A program made the position numbers and the translations under genes. Positions 28,830-34,015 of a stretch of 34,015 bases of DNA are shown here, piece by piece. This DNA comes from a virus. The notes under the pieces were generated by a model. The model was not told where the DNA came from. It saw only the letters and a program-made list of their open reading frames with translations, and did no database searches. Location of the stretch: the IMG/VR virus record IMGVR_UViG_3300025085_000095, positions 1 to 34,015 of that record. The stretch is one strand, 5' to 3'. How positions within the stretch are numbered: position 1 is the stretch's first letter; each line of letters starts with the position of its first letter.

Positions 28830-30502
28830 CGGTTGCCACCCGGCAATAAGTTAAGGCGGGGGACGCCGAAGCGCCAGTTGTTTAGCTCAGTGCCATTTAC
28901 ACGCATGCGTAGCTGACGCCCTGAGAATCTAGCGCTTACCGGGTTAGCCATTGTAAACGGCCCGTGAGTAAACTCGTCACCATTAGGGTAAAAGCGAGAC
29001 TTGAAGGTCAGTGTTGCCTCGCCCTGCGTCTTCTCATCCGGGATGATCTCGTTAACCTTTACAACGCTAGATCCAAATAAGATCGGACCCGACTCAGCAT
29101 GAGGGGCCGTGCCATCGTGATCGAATCCGGTCTCATGGTCGTACAGCTTACCCGATGCATCGAACATAATCGGGTGCTTCATGACACCGGCATCAAAGCC
29201 TGACGTACGGGAAAGCGTACCAATGTTCCAATATTTCTCGAGGTAGTTGTAAACCACATACCGGTCGTTCTCTACCGAGCCACCAGAAGGGTAGAACCAC
29301 CACACCTCGCCGTACTGGGCGTTGTTCATAGCGGTGACCTTGGACCGCTGGTCGTTGTTTATGTCAGTGAAGACGTAATCCAAGACCTCGCAGGGCATCT
29401 CTTGTACAGCCGAGCCGTTAAAGAAGAAAAAGCTCTTGGAGCCCATCCAGTACGCGCCTTCCATATGGGAAACACACGCATGACGCGATATCGCACCGCA
29501 GTCTGTGCCTACACGCTGAAACTGGAAAACAAGCTGCGGGCCAATGTAACTAGCAATGTGCGCGTCTGTAGTCGTCAGTATGAGAGTCCTTCCGCGCATC
29601 TTGTGGCCGCTTAAGATCTCGCCATTAGTCGCAAGCTCAAAGTCACCGGCCTCGTTAGTTGCCGCCGGGGTCCAAGCCGTGTTGTCTTCCTTGTCGCACC
29701 ACTGCACTTTTCTGGGGTTGCCGCCGGCGCCTAGTGCGAACAGGAAGCGCTCGTTAGTAACAACCAAGGCCAAGTTAGATGTTGGCGCGTTAACAATGGC
29801 CGCCGCAGGAGTGCCTGCGTTTAACTGCCACTCGTAAAGCTTGCCGTCATCGACCGAGCAGGCGACAAGGTATTCTCCCCATGTATCCAGTGACCAAGTA
29901 GTCGCCTCTTGGAACTCGCCGGTAGATACTCGCTCTGTGCCGTAATACCCGGTGTTGTAGTTGCCGGCACCAAAGCCAGACCGCAGTGCAGCACTTTCGC
30001 TTCCTGTAGTGAAAGATGCCGGAGTGATATCACTGACTGCATTGTTAGCGCTGACGTAATAAAGGTTTGCATACGTACCCACGGCCATATTCGTGTTGAC
30101 CGAGTTATCAATCCAAGCAATTGCTCCACGGACGGGCTTGTCTAAGAATATAAGCTTTATTTGTATGCTGTCACCGCCGCTTGCACGATTAACGAGCACG
30201 ACATTCTTGTTAGCTAGGTCTATTGAGTAAACGCTAGACGATAGCAAAACGCCGTTTTGATAAACCGCAATCTGCGAAGAGCGATCCGGGCTTGTAAATG
30301 TGTAAGTAAAAACCTTTTGCTGATCAGAGGCTGTAAACGTCTCGGTCGTGCCGGTTTTAACTCTTTCCTGCCAGCCACCAATGGGGCCAAGCGAGCCGTT
30401 GCGCCAGCGCACAAGGTTTACATCGCGCCACCGGCCGGCGCCTTCTAGGTCCGTACCGTGCCTGTAAACCCCTGCTGGTATATCGATAGCATTTAGCGCC
30501 AT
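28826..30502 (-). CDS. Tail/packaged-DNA stabilisation-like protein, 558 aa
   Basis: The N-terminus ALNAIDIPAGVYRHGTDLEG then GRWRDVNLVRWRNGSLGPIG with GWQER is a well-known phage structural start. Later parts are beta-propeller-like repeats (YYVSANNAVSDIT, WSLDTWGEYLVACSVDDGKL, YEWQLN, then SKSFFFFNGSAVQEMPCEVL). This resembles the P22 gp10-type tail accessory/plug proteins. AAGAGG stands before the ATG. Specific position in the tail is inferred. Confidence 0.65.
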   Translation of the reverse strand: MALNAIDIPAGVYRHGTDLEGAGRWRDVNLVRWRNGSLGPIGGWQERVKTGTTETFTASDQQKVFTYTFTSPDRSSQIAVYQNGVLLSSSVYSIDLANKNVVLVNRASGGDSIQIKLIFLDKPVRGAIAWIDNSVNTNMAVGTYANLYYVSANNAVSDITPASFTTGSESAALRSGFGAGNYNTGYYGTERVSTGEFQEATTWSLDTWGEYLVACSVDDGKLYEWQLNAGTPAAAIVNAPTSNLALVVTNERFLFALGAGGNPRKVQWCDKEDNTAWTPAATNEAGDFELATNGEILSGHKMRGRTLILTTTDAHIASYIGPQLVFQFQRVGTDCGAISRHACVSHMEGAYWMGSKSFFFFNGSAVQEMPCEVLDYVFTDINNDQRSKVTAMNNAQYGEVWWFYPSGGSVENDRYVVYNYLEKYWNIGTLSRTSGFDAGVMKHPIMFDASGKLYDHETGFDHDGTAPHAESGPILFGSSVVKVNEIIPDEKTQGEATLTFKSRFYPNGDEFTHGPFTMANPVSARFSGRQLRMRVNGTELNNWRFGVPRLNLLPGGNR

Positions 30503-30511
30503 GTGTACCTC

Positions 30512-31405
30512 TTAAGCAGTACGCTTCCACATATAAACAACAATGTAAGGCTGCATAATGTTATGCGCACTTCCACTACCAACCTCAGACGACTTGCCAA
30601 GCGTTGCCGCCGTAGCCGTCCCGTGCAGCTCATACTCTTGATCTTGCGACCCGGTGAGGTCTCGCTTTGCAACTTGGTTAGTCGCAGTAAGCGCCGAGTT
30701 ACTATCGACGTTTGCAATCGTTTTGTGGTGGTGAGCCGGTAGCTCTGCCTCTGTTAGCGTATGAGTCTTTGAGCCACCCGTCTCTTCCGCTGCATCAAAG
30801 TCAGTGTCACTGCCGTCTAAGCCAGTAAGAACACGACCTGCACCAAATGCGGCCCACGTACCAAACCCTAATAAGGTGGCCGGGTTAGTAGCGTCACTGG
30901 CGTTCATATAAATAGAGCCAACAGGATATGCCGCAGCAAGTGCGCCGTCGCCAATTTTATCGGCTGTTACCGCATCGTCATTAATTTTAACAGTCGTGAC
31001 CGCGTTATCTGCAAGACCAGAGGGGCCAAGACCACCGCTAAGCTCGTTGATCTCAGTCGTTGTAGCCGTAACACCATCAAGAATGTTCAGCTCCGCAGCA
31101 GTCGATGTCACGCCATCCAAGATGTTTAGCTCTGCGGCTGTCGCAGTGACACCGCTCAAAATGTTTAACTCGGCGGTAGTGGCCGTGACACCATCCAAAA
31201 GGTTTAACTCTGCCGCAGTCGATGCAACGGCAACGCCGCCTACTTTCCATGATCCCGCAGTCAGGTTGGGCTGTATTGCAGTAGTGCCGTCCAGAAGGTC
31301 ATCGAGAGAGTCGAAGTTGGTGTTGATCTTCGTACCCCAAGTATCCTCCGAAGCGCCAACCTCGGGCTTGGTCAATGAGTATGTGGTGGTTGTCGTATCA
31401 GCCAT
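30512..31405 (-). CDS. Short tail fibre with 13-residue repeats and collar domain, 297 aa
   Basis: N-terminal attachment TTYSLTKPEVGASEDTWGTK (phage fibre lead with WGTKIN-FDSLD). Five 13-residue repeats of the type AELNILDGVTATT follow (glutamates at 66, 79, 92, 105, 118). A collar/gp10-like domain closes it: AYPVGSIYMNASDATNPATL, FGTWAAFGAGRVLTG, LPAHHHKT and the end MQPYIVVYMWKR. It is a beta-structured fibre typical of marine phages. TAATG overlap with the adaptor gene. Confidence 0.85.
   Translation of the reverse strand: MADTTTTTYSLTKPEVGASEDTWGTKINTNFDSLDDLLDGTTAIQPNLTAGSWKVGGVAVASTAAELNLLDGVTATTAELNILSGVTATAAELNILDGVTSTAAELNILDGVTATTTEINELSGGLGPSGLADNAVTTVKINDDAVTADKIGDGALAAAYPVGSIYMNASDATNPATLLGFGTWAAFGAGRVLTGLDGSDTDFDAAEETGGSKTHTLTEAELPAHHHKTIANVDSNSALTATNQVAKRDLTGSQDQEYELHGTATAATLGKSSEVGSGSAHNIMQPYIVVYMWKRTA
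31034..31219. repeat. 39-bp tandem repeats within the collar fibre gene
   Basis: Five imperfect 39-bp units encode AELNILDGVTA-type repeats in frame. The units differ at third positions but keep the frame. Copy number could change by recombination and would alter fibre length. Confidence 0.75.
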
Positions 31406-32022
31406 TAGCCTAGACCTCTGTTCTTCATTACAAGACCCGAGCCGCTCATTGTAGCGTTATCGGATGAAAGGTTAAGTTTTTGCACTGCCGCACCATAGAG
31501 CTGCGCCCACGTGCCCGCACGCCCGTCTTCTTGTAAATACGGGGCCGAGTGAATTAGCGCACCGTACAAGTAAACATCCGGGCTGTCGGTTAGAAGCCAG
31601 TTGCTGGTGTTAGAGTCCGACAGGGCAGGAAGGCGCTGGTAGTACAGTAAGTCCCCGGTGTACGTATCATCCGGGGTTGGGTAGAACTCAAACTTGTCGG
31701 CAATGTGCGCGTAATACTCAGGTGTGCCGGCCGTGTCCTCGCTGCCCATTCTTTTATCGGCAATGGTCTCTCTCGACGCAAGCTTTAACGGGTATTTGTT
31801 GCCGGCATTAAACGAGACAGTCTCCAGCCAATCGCTTGGGAGGTCTTCGTACTCCTGATCAATGGTAAAACTAACCCGAGACTTCATCTTCCAGTGACGC
31901 AAGTCGCGATTAATCTGGGCCTCTGCAAGCGCGATAAACGTCGGGATAGAGGACGTCAAATCATCGCGGTTTAAAAAGTCCGCAATGTTCGCCTTTAGCT
32001 CTGCGAAGGTAGATATGCTCAC
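31405..32022 (-). CDS. Head-tail adaptor (SU10/P22 gp4-like), 205 aa
   Basis: The sequence MSISTFAELKANIADFLNRD, then DLTSSIPTFIALAEAQINRD, LRHWKM, VSFTIDQEYEDLPSDWLETV and PDVYLYGALIHSAPYLQEDG matches the podovirus adaptor family. It ties the portal to the tail. I start it at GTG 32022, which overlaps the previous stop as GTGA; a TTG at 32028 is the alternative. The adaptor lies far from the portal here and behind the fibre cassette. Confidence 0.85.
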   Translation of the reverse strand: MSISTFAELKANIADFLNRDDLTSSIPTFIALAEAQINRDLRHWKMKSRVSFTIDQEYEDLPSDWLETVSFNAGNKYPLKLASRETIADKRMGSEDTAGTPEYYAHIADKFEFYPTPDDTYTGDLLYYQRLPALSDSNTSNWLLTDSPDVYLYGALIHSAPYLQEDGRAGTWAQLYGAAVQKLNLSSDNATMSGSGLVMKNRGLG

Positions 32023-32411
32023 AACCAAACTCTCATAGGTGTCTCAGGTGTAACCCCGTGCGTCTCGTCCAGCGCCTCTACAGTCTCACGTACAGCATCT
32101 CCCACGAGACGGATGTTAACGTGCCAGCCTGCCATCGGTGCCATCTCAGGGTACTCGCTACCCTCGTCGTCAGTCAGCATAGTGCCTGTAGGCTCGTGTA
32201 GCGTCCCTACGACATCAATAGCGTAGTCATGGCTATGAGTTACTAGGTATGCGTCACCGTCCTCTACCTGCGTTTCTACGCCTTCCTCGTCCACGTTAGT
32301 TACGTAGTCTTGTCGGTAGAACGCAGACAATACAGTTGGCATCTCTTGCTCAGCCGATAGTCGTAGGTAGAAGTCACGCTTTGGTGCTTCGATGATTAAT
32401 TCTTCTGTCAT
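32019..32411 (-). CDS. Fibre-linked 130-aa family protein, complete copy
   Basis: Begins MTEELIIEAPKRDFYLRLSA and contains EDGDAYLVTHSHDYAIDVVG and MAGWHVNIRL; ends THGVTPETPMRVWL. Closely related to the truncated copy at 1-305. It starts in an ATGA overlap with the 486-aa fibre gene and ends in a GTGA overlap with the adaptor. Acidic, without Cys. Function unknown; the pairing with fibres suggests a partner role. Confidence 0.8.
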   Translation of the reverse strand: MTEELIIEAPKRDFYLRLSAEQEMPTVLSAFYRQDYVTNVDEEGVETQVEDGDAYLVTHSHDYAIDVVGTLHEPTGTMLTDDEGSEYPEMAPMAGWHVNIRLVGDAVRETVEALDETHGVTPETPMRVWL

Positions 32412-33868
32412 GATGTAAGTTCCTGTAGTTTCGCGTTAGATAGACGCTTGGGGAAATATTTGATGGACTTGATGTGGCCGTTGAGATAGTTGTTCCCAAG
32501 GTTAGTTTGCGTACCAATAGCAAGTAAGTCTGCTTTTGCTGGCATATTACCAGACGCGTCTGTTTGAGTTGAAGCGCCAGAAAGACTAGCGGCAAAACTA
32601 TCTTGCTTGATAGCCAAAGCAATTGTTTCTGCTGTATTTGGACTAATTGATCCGCTCCAGCCAGTCAGAGCAACCCCAGAACTTGATGTAATTACAGAAA
32701 CTGTCGTCGTGTTTGTTGGGTTAATAAGAAACCGTGCTAAGTCTGAGCCAGACGTATTTGAAAGGGCAAAAACTCTAGGGTAATCAGAGCCATCAGAACC
32801 ATTGCTGTCAAACTCAACAAACACAGTCCCCTCATTCTGGTTATACCCAAACTGATCTACGTCGATCTTTGCTACGTCTGCTGATCTGCTTGCCGTACTG
32901 CCTGTGGTTTTAATGTAGGACGTAGGGAAGGAGCCAAGCTCAACCTGTGGCAAAGCAATATCTAAATCAATAGTGTCACCAGTTGATAAGACACGCATAT
33001 CTCTAGAGCCAGCACCAAGAGAAGCAACCCTGCCAAGCCGAACCCAATCACCAGAAGCGGGGGCTACTTGAGTTGCGCCTGTAGTGCCTGCTGCTGTGAT
33101 TTTTAAGTTTTGATCTGCCCCAGTTCTTGATCTCACATAAACGGAGCAGTAGTTATCACCTCCAGTCAAGATTGTTACTTGCAGTCTCCCTCCTCCGTTA
33201 AGAGTAGAGCTTTGAATTCGCTTGACAGTAGAAGACGTTCCATAAGGAGCTGGCGTTGTTGAGGCGGTTACAGTTCCGCCGCTTTTATCAACAAAACTAC
33301 ACGACTCACTGTTTGTTATATTGTTAGTCCTCTGCTCCTCAATCAACAGCCCCAACAGGTTCCCATCGGCGTCGTATTCGATTCTAGGGATATTGTCTGG
33401 GTGCGGGAATAACTGGAGCGTACCGTCGGTTTGGTTGAATAGGACTTCCTTGACGGATACGTTGTCAATTGTTCCTGTGTAATCATTAGTAACATTCGCC
33501 CTAATAATAAACTGCGTACCTTCTGCATAAATTACTTTTGACACAGTGCCTGAGCTAACAGCTATATCACCATCATAGCTTGAACCATCATAGACTCTTA
33601 AGGTGCCTGACGTGTTGACATCAAACGTAACTAAATATGTTTTACCAACAGTGTAGACATTGTCTTGTATAACTCTTGCGGGGCCACTTGAGTTATCAGA
33701 AAAATCAGCAACTCCGCCAGAGATAGACACTCTTTGCAAAGTCCAATCACTGTCTGTCGCAAAATCTCCGTTCTCAACAAGCTCCTCACCATAGCTAACC
33801 TTAGCCAGAGCGTAGCCTTCGGATAACCGTGTGAAATTAATTAAGTCTGTCGCTTTAACATTAGCCAT
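32408..33868 (-). CDS. Tail fibre/adhesin paralogue, 486 aa
   Basis: Same layout as the 512-aa gene at 302-1840. N-terminal DLINFTRLSEGYALAKVSYG, ELVENGDFATDSDWTLQRVS module ending VDNVSVKEVLFNQ, hinge PDNIPRIEYDADGNLLGLLI with EEQRTNNITNSE, a differing middle (FVDKSGGTVTASTTPAPYGT and following), then IDVDQFGYNQNEGTVFVEFD and the C-terminal NGHIKSIKYFPKRLSNAKLQ. The two ends are conserved and the middle is not, which is expected of receptor-binding diversification. GGAG stands before the ATG. Confidence 0.75.
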   Translation of the reverse strand: MANVKATDLINFTRLSEGYALAKVSYGEELVENGDFATDSDWTLQRVSISGGVADFSDNSSGPARVIQDNVYTVGKTYLVTFDVNTSGTLRVYDGSSYDGDIAVSSGTVSKVIYAEGTQFIIRANVTNDYTGTIDNVSVKEVLFNQTDGTLQLFPHPDNIPRIEYDADGNLLGLLIEEQRTNNITNSESCSFVDKSGGTVTASTTPAPYGTSSTVKRIQSSTLNGGGRLQVTILTGGDNYCSVYVRSRTGADQNLKITAAGTTGATQVAPASGDWVRLGRVASLGAGSRDMRVLSTGDTIDLDIALPQVELGSFPTSYIKTTGSTASRSADVAKIDVDQFGYNQNEGTVFVEFDSNGSDGSDYPRVFALSNTSGSDLARFLINPTNTTTVSVITSSSGVALTGWSGSISPNTAETIALAIKQDSFAASLSGASTQTDASGNMPAKADLLAIGTQTNLGNNYLNGHIKSIKYFPKRLSNAKLQELTS

Positions 33869-34015
33869 GTATGTAGTTCTCCGTAAAGCTAGACTCTAGG
33901 CCGTCAAAGGTTAGAGATAGGGTTGCGTCACTGCGTGGCTCTGTCAGTGCTTGTAGTTGTGCGTTAGTCAGGCGACGTGGGTAGTACTGGATGGACTTGA
34001 TGTGGCCGTTTAAAT
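33861..34015 (-). CDS. Tail fibre paralogue, C-terminus only (cut by right edge)
   Basis: The visible 51 codons read LNGHIKSIQYYPRRLTNAQL, then QALTEPRSDATLSLTFDGLE and a SSFTENYIHG end, stopping at TAA 33863-33861 (8 bases into the next gene). The first part is the shared fibre C-terminus; the added ~25 residues resemble the end of the 872-aa adhesin. It is thus a third or fourth member of the array. Confidence 0.8.
   Translation of the reverse strand, partial: LNGHIKSIQYYPRRLTNAQLQALTEPRSDATLSLTFDGLESSFTENYIHG

Noticed and set aside
1-34015. Plus-strand open frames and many minus-strand alternative frames
   Set aside because: They lie opposite or inside well-supported minus-strand genes, have shadow-like composition (Ser/Arg/Leu-rich, no family motif) and lack ribosome sites.
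1-34015. CRISPR array, tRNA genes, insertion sequences, diversity-generating retroelement, integrase or attP
   Set aside because: No regularly spaced identical repeats, cloverleaf, transposase, reverse transcriptase or recombinase was found. Fibre variation here is between paralogues, without a template repeat and reverse transcriptase.

Overview
The window looks like most of the genome of a tailed dsDNA phage with a podovirus-type structural set, probably from a marine Gammaproteobacterium. Every convincing protein gene lies on the minus strand, packed with ATGA, GTGA or TAATG overlaps, so the map reads from the right edge to the left. Phage identity rests on a PBSX-type large terminase, a P22-type portal, a major capsid protein of the SU10/DUF5309 type, an SU10-like adaptor, a C1q-like head/tail protein, a 3TM holin and a T4-type lysozyme. 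The marine guess rests on fibre modules (ELVTNGDF- and YSEDF-type) and tiny basic genes that are common in marine phages; the host guess is inference.

Layout in transcription order: (1) 34015-30512, fibre paralogues, a 130-aa fibre-linked protein, the adaptor and a collar-domain fibre; (2) 30502-22824, tail/stabilisation protein, C1q-like protein, a GNAT-like small protein and a run of Gln/Ala-rich and membrane-prone proteins that probably leave the capsid with the DNA; (3) 22827-18580, portal, a small protein, scaffold and capsid, closed by a strong terminator at 18542-18564; (4) 18530-16489, small structural or membrane genes, holin and lysozyme; (5) a 142-bp gap with a good minus-strand promoter, then the early/middle genes 16346-13448 (small unknowns, putative annealing protein, SSB-like protein, HNH nuclease, Cro/CI-like HTH protein, winged-helix protein); (6) 13070-13447, the only large gap, holding six helically phased GTNAC boxes, a plus-strand promoter and a likely ~100-nt plus-strand RNA with its own terminator; (7) 13060-9663, small genes including ninB and ninG; (8) 9663-5089, terminase, an ADP-ribosyltransferase/zinc-peptidase-like protein, four very small basic genes and a spike-base-like protein; (9) 5087-1, an 872-aa adhesin, a GIY-YIG-type homing endonuclease, a second fibre and a second copy of the 130-aa gene cut by the left edge.

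The left edge stops inside the 130-aa gene that follows one fibre and the right edge begins inside the end of another fibre, so the two ends may join through about one fibre gene in a circularly permuted genome. No DNA polymerase, helicase, integrase or ParAB is visible. Replication probably relies on host enzymes plus the phage annealing proteins. Most notable: the phased operator array with an OOP-like antisense-oriented small RNA, a perfect parS palindrome inside the portal gene with a second near-match beside the early promoter, and duplicated fibre plus 130-aa cassettes flanking a homing-endonuclease-like gene.
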